Both the position numbers and the translations under genes were made by a program. Below, piece after piece: positions 53,217 to 62,195 of a DNA stretch of 64,000 nt (the first letter of the stretch is position 1; the number at the start of each line of letters is the position of its first letter). The stretch comes from Nocardia aobensis NBRC 100429. GTDB lineage: Bacteria; Actinomycetota; Actinomycetes; Mycobacteriales; Mycobacteriaceae. The stretch covers positions 1 through 64,000 of the forward strand of contig NZ_BAFQ01000297.1 of the NCBI RefSeq assembly GCF_000308375.1. Direction: 5' to 3'. The notes beneath the pieces were generated by a model, which worked only from the letters and a program-made list of their open reading frames with translations, was not told the origin of the DNA and ran no database searches.

Positions 53217-54644
53217 TCATTCGAGGGCCGCGTAGATTTCCGGCCGGCGCCGGGACAGGAGCGCCGCCCACGCGAGGCCACCGGCGAACGCCGCGGCGAC
53301 GACCGTGAGGAAGACGTTCGCCCCGGTGCGCGAGCCGATCAGCAGCTCGAAGTTGCCGATGACGAGCACGAGGATCGTCGCGAGCGCGCCGAACGCGAGG
53401 GCGAGGGCGACCGTGCCCGTCCACGCGGTCGCCGTGCGAACCTTGCGGAAGTGCACAAAGACCGCCGCGCAGGTCAGAGCCAGTAGCACGATCAGCCCGA
53501 GGGCGCCGGCACCGCCGAACCAGGCGTAGATCTCGACAACGGGCTCGAGCCCGGCGATCGCCGTGGCCGCGAGCACGGTGGCGATCACCCCGGAGGTCAG
53601 CAGCGAGGCCACATGCGGCGACCGGTGCGCGGGGTGCACCGAGCCGAGCGAGACCGGCAACGCGCCCTGACGTCCGAGGGCGAACAGGTAACGGGCCACC
53701 ACGTTGTGCGCGGTGAGCACGCAGGCGAAGAAGCTCGTGACGAGCAGAACCTGCATGACATCGTGGGCGGCCCGAGACAGGTAACGGGTAGCCAGCCCAG
53801 GCGCTAGTCCTTCGGGGTCGTTCGCCGCGAGCTCGACGGCGTGCGCGACGCCGAGGCCATTGACCATGGCCCAGGACGAGAAAGCGTAGATCACGGCGAT
53901 CAGGACAACCGCGATATAGGTGGCCCTCGGGATGGTCCGGTCCGGGTCCTTCGCCTCGGACCGGAAGACGGCGGTGGCCTCGAACCCGACGAAGCCGAAG
54001 ACGGCGAACATGATTCCGGTGCCGGTGGCGCCGCTGGTGAACGCGTCCCAGGTCAGCGGGTGCGCGGAGAGCCCGCTCTCGCCGCCGCGCAGCACGATGG
54101 CGAGGTCGACGAGAGCGACGATCCCAACCTCCGCGATCAGCAGCGCGCCGAGCACCCGCGCGCTGACCTCCACGTTGCGGTACCCCAGGTAACCGATAGC
54201 CGCGAGCCCCGCGCCCGCAAGGACCCACCACGGCACCGCGACGCCGAGGAAGGTCTCGGCCACAGTGCGCGCGGCGGCCCCGAGGTAGGCCGAAACGGAG
54301 ACCATGAGCAGTGAATACGTAACCAGGGCGAGCGTCGCGGCGCCCAGCCCGGTGCCGGTACCGAGACCGCGTTGGACGTAGGAGTAGAAGGCACCCGCGT
54401 TGCGTACCTCAGGGGTCATCGCCGAATACCCGACGGTGAACAGCACGAGCACGACTCCGACGAGCACGAAGTCGACCGGCGTCCCGATGCCGTTCCCCGA
54501 GCCGAGCATCAACGGGATGAGTCCGGCGAACACCGTCAGGGGCGCGGCCATCGCCACGACCATGAAAACGATCTGCGGAACGCCCAGTGTCCGGTCCAGG
54601 CCGGCCGTGACCGCTCGTGCCCGTTCTTCGCGCTGCTCGGTCAT
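53217..54644 (-). CDS. APC superfamily amino acid/amine permease
   Basis: 475 aa with about 12 membrane helices. The N-terminus LDRTLGVPQIVFMVVAMAAP, the VRNAGAFYSYVQRGLG motif (APC PxAGGxY-like) and GFVGFEATAVFRSEAKDPDR are typical. Probably imports the amine substrate by proton symport. It lies 171 bp after the amine oxidase stop and 56 bp before the SCP2-like gene, so it may also start a second transcript. Confidence 0.9.
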   Translation of the reverse strand: MTEQREERARAVTAGLDRTLGVPQIVFMVVAMAAPLTVFAGLIPLMLGSGNGIGTPVDFVLVGVVLVLFTVGYSAMTPEVRNAGAFYSYVQRGLGTGTGLGAATLALVTYSLLMVSVSAYLGAAARTVAETFLGVAVPWWVLAGAGLAAIGYLGYRNVEVSARVLGALLIAEVGIVALVDLAIVLRGGESGLSAHPLTWDAFTSGATGTGIMFAVFGFVGFEATAVFRSEAKDPDRTIPRATYIAVVLIAVIYAFSSWAMVNGLGVAHAVELAANDPEGLAPGLATRYLSRAAHDVMQVLLVTSFFACVLTAHNVVARYLFALGRQGALPVSLGSVHPAHRSPHVASLLTSGVIATVLAATAIAGLEPVVEIYAWFGGAGALGLIVLLALTCAAVFVHFRKVRTATAWTGTVALALAFGALATILVLVIGNFELLIGSRTGANVFLTVVAAAFAGGLAWAALLSRRRPEIYAALE

Positions 54645-54815
54645 GACAACTGCTCCATTCGGTGATGCTTTCCTAGTCCGCCTGCCAGAGGTCCGCAGTG
54701 ACCGACCGCCGGTCCCACGGAGATAGCCCCCTGTGCGACAGATGGAAGGCGCACCGGCTCGACACCCCGCGGGAGGGCGGCGGAAGACCCGCCCGCGGAC
54801 CGGCGACGGACGCGG

Positions 54816-56216
54816 CTACCCCGCGGGCCGACTCGGAACCTTGACGAGTCCCGCGTCCAGCACCTCTCGGACGGCGCGTTCCGCAGCACGGACAGCGCCG
54901 TCGAGATAGCCCTGATTGACCGTCGCGGTCTCCGTGCCGGCCCAGTGGATCCGACCGACCGGCCGGCGATCCGCATCCGTGTACTCGGTCAGCGAGCCCG
55001 GAGGGCGGGAGCCGACGCAGCCGCTGATCCACGGCTCGTGCGTCCAGCCCTTCTCGAGGTACGCGATCGGATCGGCCGCTTGCGCCCCGAACAGCACGGT
55101 CAGGTCGGCGAGGAACGCCGAGCGCCGCACGGCGGGGTCGTCGAGGATCGCGTCGGGCCCGGGCCGGCCGACTCCCTCCCCAGCGGTCGCGAGGAAGGCC
55201 AGCAGGATCCCGACGCTGCCGTCCGGCGGGGAGTTGTCGACGACGAACTGGGCCACCGGCAGGTCCGTAACCGCCTGCCCGTTCAGGCCCTCCTCGCGCC
55301 AGAACGGGCGGTCGTAGACGGCGAAGAGTTTGCTCTCCGCGCCGCTGCACCAGCGACGCTGCAGCATCGTGCGGCGGGTGGGCAAGCCCGGTGTCACACG
55401 GATCCGGGCCGCGTCCGCGGGCGACATCGCGACGATCACCCGGTCCGCGCGAACGTCGACCCGCGCCGACCGGACCGAGACGCCCCCGGCATTCTGCGCG
55501 ATCTCGATAACGGGCGAGTCGAGCACCACCGCGTCCCCCAGATCCTCGGCCAGGCGCTCCGCGATCCGGACCGAGCCACCGACCACCCGCGACTCCTGCG
55601 CCCCGCCGGTGATGTTGAAGATGTGGTCGATTCCGCCGGCGCCCCGGATCCGCGCCAGCTGCACCAGCAGCGAGGTGGAGTGCAGGGCCTCGGCGTTGCT
55701 CACCGAGAAGCCGACCGAGAACAACTCTCTGGCCTCCGCGGTCATCGCGTTCGCATCGACCCAGTGCCCGAAGGTCGTGGCGTCCCACGAGCGGGCGCGA
55801 CGCGCGGTCCACGGCGCGTCGAGCGGCACAGTTCTCGCCATCCGCTCCAACCGCAACTGCAACTGGGCGAAGTCGGCGAGAACGAGCGGACTCAGCGGCG
55901 GGATGGTGCCGTCGTATCGCTTCGAACGACCACGCCGGTGGTAGATCGACTTCCCGTCGACGTACGTCTCGAAGGTGGCCAGCCCCAACTCGTCGATCAG
56001 CGCGAGGACCCGGTCCTGGCCCGGACCGACCCATTGGCCGCCGCCTTCGGTGATCACACCGTCGGCAACGTCGAGGTTCATCGTGCGGCCGCCGACTCGG
56101 TCACCGGCCTCGGTCACCACGACCGATTGCCCGGCCTGTACCAGCCGCCGCGCCGCTGTCAACCCGGACACCCCGGCGCCGACGACGACGATGTCGGCGG
56201 TGCGTAGCTCGGTCAT
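54816..56216 (-). CDS. Flavin monoamine oxidase
   Basis: 466 aa. FAD motif DIVVVGAGVSGLTAARRLVQ, GG doublet DRVGGRTMNLDVADG, the GGGQWVGPGQDRVLALIDEL signature of bacterial putrescine or cyclohexylamine oxidases, and C-terminal IHWAGTETATVNQGYLDGAV. It deaminates an amine to an aldehyde or ketone with release of ammonia and peroxide. ATGA overlap with the upstream hydrolase. Followed in the same unit by alcohol and aldehyde dehydrogenases. Confidence 0.9.
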   Translation of the reverse strand: MTELRTADIVVVGAGVSGLTAARRLVQAGQSVVVTEAGDRVGGRTMNLDVADGVITEGGGQWVGPGQDRVLALIDELGLATFETYVDGKSIYHRRGRSKRYDGTIPPLSPLVLADFAQLQLRLERMARTVPLDAPWTARRARSWDATTFGHWVDANAMTAEARELFSVGFSVSNAEALHSTSLLVQLARIRGAGGIDHIFNITGGAQESRVVGGSVRIAERLAEDLGDAVVLDSPVIEIAQNAGGVSVRSARVDVRADRVIVAMSPADAARIRVTPGLPTRRTMLQRRWCSGAESKLFAVYDRPFWREEGLNGQAVTDLPVAQFVVDNSPPDGSVGILLAFLATAGEGVGRPGPDAILDDPAVRRSAFLADLTVLFGAQAADPIAYLEKGWTHEPWISGCVGSRPPGSLTEYTDADRRPVGRIHWAGTETATVNQGYLDGAVRAAERAVREVLDAGLVKVPSRPAG

Positions 56217-57112
56217 GCTGATGCCCTTTCGAGGTGTTCGACGACGTGGTCGGCGACGAGGGGTGCGAGCGCGGCGGGCAAGTGATGTCCCATTCCGGAA
56301 ATCACGATGTGTCGCGCACCGGGTATCGCGGCCGCGGTGGCCTCGCCCCCGGAAGGCGCGATGATGAGGTCGCGATCGCCGTTGATCACCACGGTGGGAG
56401 CCTTGACGCCGGCGATCTCCGCCGTCCGGTCACCCGAGGCTTGGATGGCCTGAACCTGCCGGGCGGTTCCGGCCGCACCGTCGCCGGCCGTGCGATTCCA
56501 CGTCTGCACGGCATGGTCCGCTTCCTCGACCTCATCGATCGGGAACTTGTCGCCCGCCAGATGCGCCGTCAAGCGAAGGTGCGCACGCACGGCCTGTACC
56601 CGGTTGCGCGGCGGCGGGGCGGCCATCAGCGCCAGAGTCGACACGGCCGGCCGACCGACCTTCGGATCGCCAGTGGTCGAGTACAACGAGGCCAGTGAAC
56701 TGGTGAGTTCGGGGTACCGCGCCGCGACGGTCTGCGCGATCATCCCTCCCATCGAGCGCCCGACGAGGTGCACCGGGCCCAGGCCGAGATGTTCGATCAG
56801 TTGCGCCGCGTCGGCCGCCATGTCGGCCAGCGTGTAGGCGTCCCGGCGGGGCCGGGCGAGCAGTTGCCGGAGCGTACTCGGTGGCGGAGTGCTCGCGTAG
56901 GTGGAGCGGCCGCAGTCGCGGTTGTCCATCCGGATGACCTGAAAGCCGGCCGCGACCAGGGCGGAGACGAACCGCTGCGACCACGCCGTCAAGTCCTCCG
57001 CGAGGCCGGCGATGAGCAGGATCGGCGGGGCGCCGAACGTGCCCTCGATTCGATAGCAGACACGCGTGCCGCCGGGAAGGACGGCGAAACGGTCCTCGGT
57101 GTGCTCAGGCAT
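56213..57112 (-). CDS. Alpha/beta hydrolase (ester/lactone hydrolase candidate)
   Basis: 299 aa. Hydrolase fold with nucleophile elbow HLVGRSMGGMIAQTVAARYP (GxSxG), an oxyanion stretch ILLIAGLAEDLTAWSQRFVS, Asp in VVINGDRDLI and His in SGMGHHLPAALA. Relatives include esterases and bromoperoxidase-like enzymes. It begins within the monooxygenase gene's end (8-bp overlap), so it is a natural partner to open the ester or lactone made by that enzyme. Confidence 0.88.
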   Translation of the reverse strand: MPEHTEDRFAVLPGGTRVCYRIEGTFGAPPILLIAGLAEDLTAWSQRFVSALVAAGFQVIRMDNRDCGRSTYASTPPPSTLRQLLARPRRDAYTLADMAADAAQLIEHLGLGPVHLVGRSMGGMIAQTVAARYPELTSSLASLYSTTGDPKVGRPAVSTLALMAAPPPRNRVQAVRAHLRLTAHLAGDKFPIDEVEEADHAVQTWNRTAGDGAAGTARQVQAIQASGDRTAEIAGVKAPTVVINGDRDLIIAPSGGEATAAAIPGARHIVISGMGHHLPAALAPLVADHVVEHLERASA

Positions 57113-58616
57113 GAGCCGCCGCCCGCACTGTCGAGGCTGCGCTCTCCTCGGCGGTGGAACCGAATCGCAGCGCGTCGTCCAGCAGGGGGCCACGCAAAAG
57201 CTTGGCGTCCTGCGGGTAGGACATCGACATCTGCCACATGCCGGTGCCCTGCTTCGGATTGATCGCGATGGCCCGCTGCGCATAACCCGAGCTGAGGTCC
57301 ATGACCGGGCGCGTCTCCATGGCGGGATCGGCCTCGACGACGACGCTGTCATAACCGAAGGCGTCCATATGCGCTTGCAGGTTGCAGAAGTAGCGGCACA
57401 GGATGCCGATCTTCAGCGTCCACGACGAAGTGGTGTAGCCGATCGCGATGGCGAGGTTGGGAATGCCCGAGAGCAGGGTGCCGCGGTAGACGACGGAGTC
57501 GGCCAGGTTCACCGGTGCACCGTCGACCACCACGTCCATGCCGCCGAGCAGGCGCACATTGAGGCCGGTCGCAGTGACGATGACGTCGGCGTCCAGATGC
57601 TCGCCCGACTCGAGCTGGATCCCCGACTCGGTGAAACGCGTGATCCGGTCGGTGACGACCGAGGCGCTGCCGTCGCGCAGCGCGGCGAAGAAATCGCCGT
57701 CGGGGGAAAGGCACAGGCGCTGGTCCCACGGGTCGTAGGGTGGGTTGAAGTGGGTGTCCACGTCGTAGCCCCTGGGCAGCAACATCTTGTTGACGCGCCG
57801 GATGACCGCGCGCCCCAGGCGGGGGAAGGTGCGCAGCGACTTGACCACGCCCCGATCGATCCAGATGTTGGTGAACCGGGTCATCGCGTAACCGCGGCGT
57901 TGGCCGAAGAGCCGGGCGAACAGCAACGCCAGAGAATCGACCTTCGGCCAGGGCACGACGTACGTCGGGGTGCGCTGGAGCATGGTCACGTGAGCGGCGG
58001 CGCCCTCGCCGGTCAGCATCGACGGAATCAGGGTCACCGCGGTCGCGCCGCTCCCGATCACGACGACCTTCTTGCCGGCGTAGTCGTAGCCCTCGGGCCA
58101 GTGCTGGGGATGAATGATGTCGCCGGCGAAGTCCTCGCGGCCCTCGAAGTGCGGGGTGTAGCCCTCGTCGTAGCGGTAGTACCCGGTACCGGCGAAGATC
58201 CAGTTGGCGGTGACACACTTGTCGCCGTCGGCGGTGCGCACGTCGATCGTCCAGCGTGCGTCGGCGCTCGACCATTCGGCGCGCTGCACGCTGTGCCCGA
58301 GGCGGATGATCCCGCCCAGATCGTTCTCCTCGACCGTCTCGCGCAGGTAGTTCAGGATCTTAGGACCTTCCGCGATGGCAGCGCGGTCATTCCAAGGCTT
58401 GAACTCGTAGCCGAAGGTGTGCAGATCGGAATCGGACCGGATGCCGGGGTACTTGAACAGGTCCCAGGTGCCGCCGATGTTGTCGCGCCCCTCGAGCACG
58501 ACGACACGCTTGCCGGGGAACGCCTCGACGATGTAGCGCGCGGCGCCGATACCGGAGATGCCGGCACCGATGATGACGATGTCGAATTCCTCGGGTCGCT
58601 GCTTCGTAGCGTTCAT
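57105..58616 (-). CDS. Baeyer-Villiger flavin monooxygenase (EthA-like)
   Basis: 503 aa. N-terminal FAD motif DIVIIGAGISGIGAARYIVE, NADPH motif VVVIGSGATAVTLIPSMLTG and, between them, the Baeyer-Villiger fingerprint FAGDIIHPQHWP. KYPGIRSDSDLHTFGYEFKP and YDPWDQRLCLSPDGDFF match the EthA group of M. tuberculosis, which oxidises ketones and thioamides. It inserts oxygen next to a carbonyl, giving an ester or lactone. First gene of the minus-strand island, divergent from the membrane protein at 58889. Confidence 0.92.
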   Translation of the reverse strand: MNATKQRPEEFDIVIIGAGISGIGAARYIVEAFPGKRVVVLEGRDNIGGTWDLFKYPGIRSDSDLHTFGYEFKPWNDRAAIAEGPKILNYLRETVEENDLGGIIRLGHSVQRAEWSSADARWTIDVRTADGDKCVTANWIFAGTGYYRYDEGYTPHFEGREDFAGDIIHPQHWPEGYDYAGKKVVVIGSGATAVTLIPSMLTGEGAAAHVTMLQRTPTYVVPWPKVDSLALLFARLFGQRRGYAMTRFTNIWIDRGVVKSLRTFPRLGRAVIRRVNKMLLPRGYDVDTHFNPPYDPWDQRLCLSPDGDFFAALRDGSASVVTDRITRFTESGIQLESGEHLDADVIVTATGLNVRLLGGMDVVVDGAPVNLADSVVYRGTLLSGIPNLAIAIGYTTSSWTLKIGILCRYFCNLQAHMDAFGYDSVVVEADPAMETRPVMDLSSGYAQRAIAINPKQGTGMWQMSMSYPQDAKLLRGPLLDDALRFGSTAEESAASTVRAAAHA

Positions 58617-58723
58617 CGTGGAGCCTTTCGATGGTGATCACGTCGATGTGCGATTCCACGGTGCCCGCTGTTGCGGTTCTCGCACTACGGCGCGGTGCCC
58701 AGTCCTGCGCGACGGTGTGGTGC

Positions 58724-58735
58724 ACAGTGCACTGT
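58724..58735. promoter_or_regulatory. Palindrome in the divergent promoter of the amine/ketone island
   Basis: ACAGTGCACTGT is a perfect 12-bp palindrome about midway between the monooxygenase start (58616) and the membrane-protein start (58889). A similar half-site, GTGCAGTGTG, follows near 58773. It is a candidate operator for the adjacent PucR or another regulator. Confidence 0.45.
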
Positions 58736-58888
58736 CCAGGCCTTTGCGGTACGGATCACACCGCCTGGTGGTGCAGTGTGTCGCGACCGTCGCGATACGT
58801 GGTTGCACGTCGGCGTAGCGGGCGGTATCGCGAGCACGCCAGTGTGGAAGCCGCACGACATCACGGTCAGACTCGAGGAGGCGCGGCC

Positions 58889-59590
58889 ATGCGCGACATA
58901 TTCTTCGCCGCGGCGGACATCTGGATGATCGCCATCGGGCTCATCTGCGGCGCGAAATTCATTCGCGGCCAACACAATTATTTGATCGGCCTCGAGTGGA
59001 TCATTATGGCGACATCAGGGACCAATTTTCTGATCTACGGGATCACCGGGGCGGGCACCGATTCCCCGATGCACCACATCGCCTTCTTCTTGGACGCGTT
59101 CTCGCGCTCGATCGGGTTCACGCTGATCCTGGTCCTCGGGTTGCTGGCCGTCACTCACAGGTACAAGCCCACGATCCGCGTGGAGGTGGGCGCCTTCGCC
59201 CTGGCCGCGATCGTCGGGTTCGTCCTGTCGGAGTTCGCCGAACAGGTTGGCACCCCGGGTAAGGTGTTCTTCCTGATCACCGCCCTCGCGACCTCCGGCT
59301 TCCTGTGCTATTTCGGATGGCGACTCTGGGAGTTCGGCGAGCGCGCCCATGCCGCGTGGGTGGCCGTCACCGTCGCGCTGAACGTGGTCGTCGCGTCGAT
59401 CTACGACTTCTGGCGAATCCCCGGCGACGACGCCAACCACACCCTCTTCTACACCCTCGCGCTATTCGCGTGGGGTCTGGTGATGCTCGTCATCTACCGG
59501 TCGTATGCGGCCTTCGCTGTCCACAACGAGCGGGTCGACGCGGGGCTCGTCCCGACCGCCGCCCCCATCCGAGAAGTCGAAATCGCATGA
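58889..59590 (+). CDS. Polytopic membrane protein of unknown function
   Basis: 233 aa with about seven hydrophobic helices (for example AAADIWMIAIGLICGAKF, then IGFTLILVLGLLAVTHRYKP and LFAWGLVMLVIYRSYAAF). No transporter signature recognised. Conserved-looking polar loops include RGQHNYLIGLEW, HHIAFFLDAFSRS and FWRIPGDDANH. GAGGAGG precedes the ATG, and its stop overlaps the DAO start. A second copy in reverse orientation begins at 64000 and shares a 162-nt identical block, so the protein is likely linked to the substrate or transporter in both places. Confidence 0.83.
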   Translation: MRDIFFAAADIWMIAIGLICGAKFIRGQHNYLIGLEWIIMATSGTNFLIYGITGAGTDSPMHHIAFFLDAFSRSIGFTLILVLGLLAVTHRYKPTIRVEVGAFALAAIVGFVLSEFAEQVGTPGKVFFLITALATSGFLCYFGWRLWEFGERAHAAWVAVTVALNVVVASIYDFWRIPGDDANHTLFYTLALFAWGLVMLVIYRSYAAFAVHNERVDAGLVPTAAPIREVEIA

Positions 59591-60993
59591 GCACCACTGC
59601 GAATACGACCTACACCACTTTCACCGGCTGGATAGATCCGCCCACCGACCTGCGACCGCCGCTGACGGAGAACCTCACCTGCTCCGTCGCGGTCGTCGGC
59701 GGTGGACTCGCGGGCATGGCGACCGCGCTCCGCCTCGCGGAGCGAGGAGTGGACACCATCTTGCTGGAATCGGAGTTCTGCGGGCACGGCTCGAGCTCCC
59801 GCAACGCCGGCCAACTGGCAAGCGCGCCCGGCGGCGACATCCAGTTACTGAACTTGTTCTTCGGCAAACGGATGCCGGCGATTATCCGCCTCACCGAAAA
59901 CGCCGCCGGCCACGTCGAGAACCTGATCGAAACCCTGGACATCGACTGCGACTACGAAGCCACCGGCAACGTCTTCGCCGCCGTCTCTCGCGGCCAACTG
60001 GGGCGGGCCCGGCGCATCGCGAAAATCCTCCGACGCGCTGGCGCCCACGTCGAAGAGGGCACCGCTCACGAACTCGGCATCCCGCCCAGCTTCCTCGGCG
60101 GCATGCGCGAAATCCAGGGCGGAATCATGAACCCCGGCAAACTCCTGCGCGGCCTGCGCAACGCGGTACTCGCCTCGACCGTACGTGTCTTCGAACAGTC
60201 GAAAGTCACTGACATCGTGCACAGCAACGGCACCGTCACCGTCGGAACACCCCGCGGCGTGGTCCGAGCCCGGAAGGTGGTGCTTGCCACGAATGTCTAC
60301 GGGGGCGAGTGGGATATCACGCCGAAACGCCTGTCGTCGCCGATGTGGGTGACCGAGGTCGAGACCGAGCCGATCGCCCCGGAGCGGCTCGCCGCTCTCG
60401 GCTGGACCAGCCGATCCGGGCTCATCACCCAGCACAACATCATGGAGAACTACCGGCTCACCGCGCGCAACACCATCGTGTTCGGCGTGCGGCAAATCGA
60501 AGCTGCCGCGAGCTATCCGCTCCCCGTGCGCAGTCCCGACCCGGCGGTCGTGGCCGACCTCGCGAGTGCGTTCGCGCGGCGTTTCCCGCCGCTGGCGGAC
60601 GTGGCGATCGACCGCGCGTGGGGCGGCTGGATCGGGATCACCTCGACCTGGCTGCCAGTGGCCGGGACGATCGGCGACGACGTCTACTACTGCCTGGCGT
60701 GCAACGGCCACGGGCTCGCCCAGGCCACGTATATCGGGTCGCTCATCGCGGAGCGGATCGCCACCGGCACCACCCCGGACGATCTGCGCACCATCTGGGT
60801 CGACGAACCGAAGTTCGGCCGTGTGGTCCCGATGATCATGGGGCGCCTCGGATTACGCGCGGCATGGGCCCTGGACAGGTTCAACGACATGATCAACGGC
60901 AGCAAGCGCAACGCACGCCAGGGATTCGCCGCCGCCTCGAATGGTGCGCCGGCCCCCGTGCCTATTACATCGCGCGCCGACAAGGCCAGTTGA
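59587..60993 (+). CDS. FAD-dependent oxidoreductase (DAO family, PuuB-like)
   Basis: 468 aa. FAD motif SVAVVGGGLAGMATALRLAE at about residue 34, HGSSSRNAGQLASAPGGDIQ, IDCDYEATGNVFAAVSRGQL, and a C-terminal RAWGGWIGITSTWLPVAGTI, the arrangement of gamma-glutamylputrescine oxidase and glycine-oxidase-like enzymes. With the PuuA-, PuuC-, PuuD- and PuuP-like genes of the divergent unit it supplies the missing oxidation step. Start overlaps the membrane-protein stop (ATGA). Confidence 0.88.
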   Translation: MSTTANTTYTTFTGWIDPPTDLRPPLTENLTCSVAVVGGGLAGMATALRLAERGVDTILLESEFCGHGSSSRNAGQLASAPGGDIQLLNLFFGKRMPAIIRLTENAAGHVENLIETLDIDCDYEATGNVFAAVSRGQLGRARRIAKILRRAGAHVEEGTAHELGIPPSFLGGMREIQGGIMNPGKLLRGLRNAVLASTVRVFEQSKVTDIVHSNGTVTVGTPRGVVRARKVVLATNVYGGEWDITPKRLSSPMWVTEVETEPIAPERLAALGWTSRSGLITQHNIMENYRLTARNTIVFGVRQIEAAASYPLPVRSPDPAVVADLASAFARRFPPLADVAIDRAWGGWIGITSTWLPVAGTIGDDVYYCLACNGHGLAQATYIGSLIAERIATGTTPDDLRTIWVDEPKFGRVVPMIMGRLGLRAAWALDRFNDMINGSKRNARQGFAAASNGAPAPVPITSRADKAS

Positions 60994-61095
60994 AACGCGA
61001 CAGTCGACCACCGGGCGCACTGCTCCAGCGCCCCGAGGCCTCCGCCGAATCATGGGCGACGGCTCACTCACCGCACGACATCGCTGTACTCCCGA

Positions 61096-61156
61096 ATACC
61101 GTCCACTGAAGCACCACCGACCTGTACGCGGTCGGTGGTGCTTCAGTGGACGGTAT
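61096..61156. terminator. Very long stem-loop (27-bp perfect arms)
   Basis: The arms at 61096-61122 and 61130-61156 are exact reverse complements with a 7-nt loop (TGTACGC). It is 103 bp after the DAO stop and probably ends that transcript, but it is far longer than a usual terminator. Confidence 0.65.
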
Positions 61157-61194
61157 AGCCGTGACGCAGCGGGCGGTCCCCTCTCGCACATCAC

Positions 61195-61238
61195 TCGAAC
61201 ACTCGGTCGTGTCAGAGCCGACACGACCGAGTGTTCGA
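61195..61238. terminator. Second long stem-loop (19-bp perfect arms)
   Basis: The arms at 61195-61213 and 61220-61238 are exact reverse complements with a 6-nt loop (AGAGCC). It lies 38 bp after the first one and 68 bp from the end of the convergent secreted-protein gene, so it may end that transcript. Confidence 0.65.
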
Positions 61239-61305
61239 TCCTCGGGAGTACGGCCCAGGAGCCTTACCCCACCGCGCTCATTCGGCCCGATCGATCAGAT
61301 CGTGA

Positions 61306-61953
61306 TCAGAGGTCTCCGTTGGCTTGTAGCTGCTGGTACTGCTGGATGCCGGTAGCGATTCCAACGGGCGCCCCGACCACGGCGCCGCCGACGATGGCGC
61401 CGAGTCCGCCGAGAGTGGCGGCACCGGCGAGACAGGCCGGGATACTCAAGACTCCAGCGGTGACCGCGATGCCGACAAGCCCCGGGACCGCGCAGCCGAT
61501 GACCGCGCCGCCGACGCCGCCGGCCATGGCCCCGGCACCGGCCGCGAGGCCGAAGCTGGTAGCGACCGTGCCGAGCGCGGTCTGAATGTCGGCGTTCTTG
61601 TCGGCCGCAGACTTCGGCGTGTCGGCGTTGATCGTATCGGGCCGGGCGGTGTCGACCTTGCCGCCGGCCGAAGGCTGTGGGGCTACGGCATCCGGATTGC
61701 CGAACACCGTCTGTCTCTCGGCATCCGCGACAGAAACCTGGCCGCCCACAGCCTCAACCACGCCGAACGGGGTCGCGTTTGCGGCGGCGGCGGTGGCTCC
61801 ATCGCCCGCGTACCGGATGCTCGGTGCGAGCTCCACAGACGCCGGTGGGCCAACAGGGTTCGCGGGTGCGGCGCCAGCCGCTTCGGTGCCGAGCGAGACC
61901 GCGGCCGCGGTCATAGCCGTAACGGTCATTGCTTTGACAATCGTCCGTTTCAT
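61306..61953 (-). CDS. Secreted protein with glycine-rich hydrophobic C-terminal half
   Basis: 215 aa. Signal peptide (KAMTVTAMTAAAVSLGTEAA, cleavage near AGAA). A polar middle (about 40-120) is followed by a Gly/Ala-rich hydrophobic region: SFGLAAGAGAMAGGVGGAVI, then LAGAATLGGLGAIVGGAVVG, resembling glycine-zipper segments that insert in membranes. Two Cys are present (GCAVPG, PACLAG). AAAGGA precedes ATG 61953. Function unknown; similar small secreted proteins are frequent in Nocardia. Confidence 0.8.
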   Translation of the reverse strand: MKRTIVKAMTVTAMTAAAVSLGTEAAGAAPANPVGPPASVELAPSIRYAGDGATAAAANATPFGVVEAVGGQVSVADAERQTVFGNPDAVAPQPSAGGKVDTARPDTINADTPKSAADKNADIQTALGTVATSFGLAAGAGAMAGGVGGAVIGCAVPGLVGIAVTAGVLSIPACLAGAATLGGLGAIVGGAVVGAPVGIATGIQQYQQLQANGDL

Positions 61954-62195
61954 CGGTTGATTGTTCCTTTCATTCCAATGGATTGGGGCGGCAGATTTGT
62001 TGCGCACGACGTTTCGGTTCGAGGAAAGAGTCGCCCGCCGATGACCGCGACTTGACAATTCAGATCGTCGGCCATCGGCGGGCGAACGTCAGCGGACAGC
62101 TCACTCCGGTGAAGGTGGTGTGTTCGATGTTCTCGGTACTCGTCGATCCGTTCCCGAGTAGTCGTTGCCGGCGAACGGTGTTGGTACCGAGCTGT

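Noticed and set aside
57066..58637. 523-codon plus-strand frame
   Set aside because: Antisense of the Baeyer-Villiger monooxygenase, which has clear motifs.
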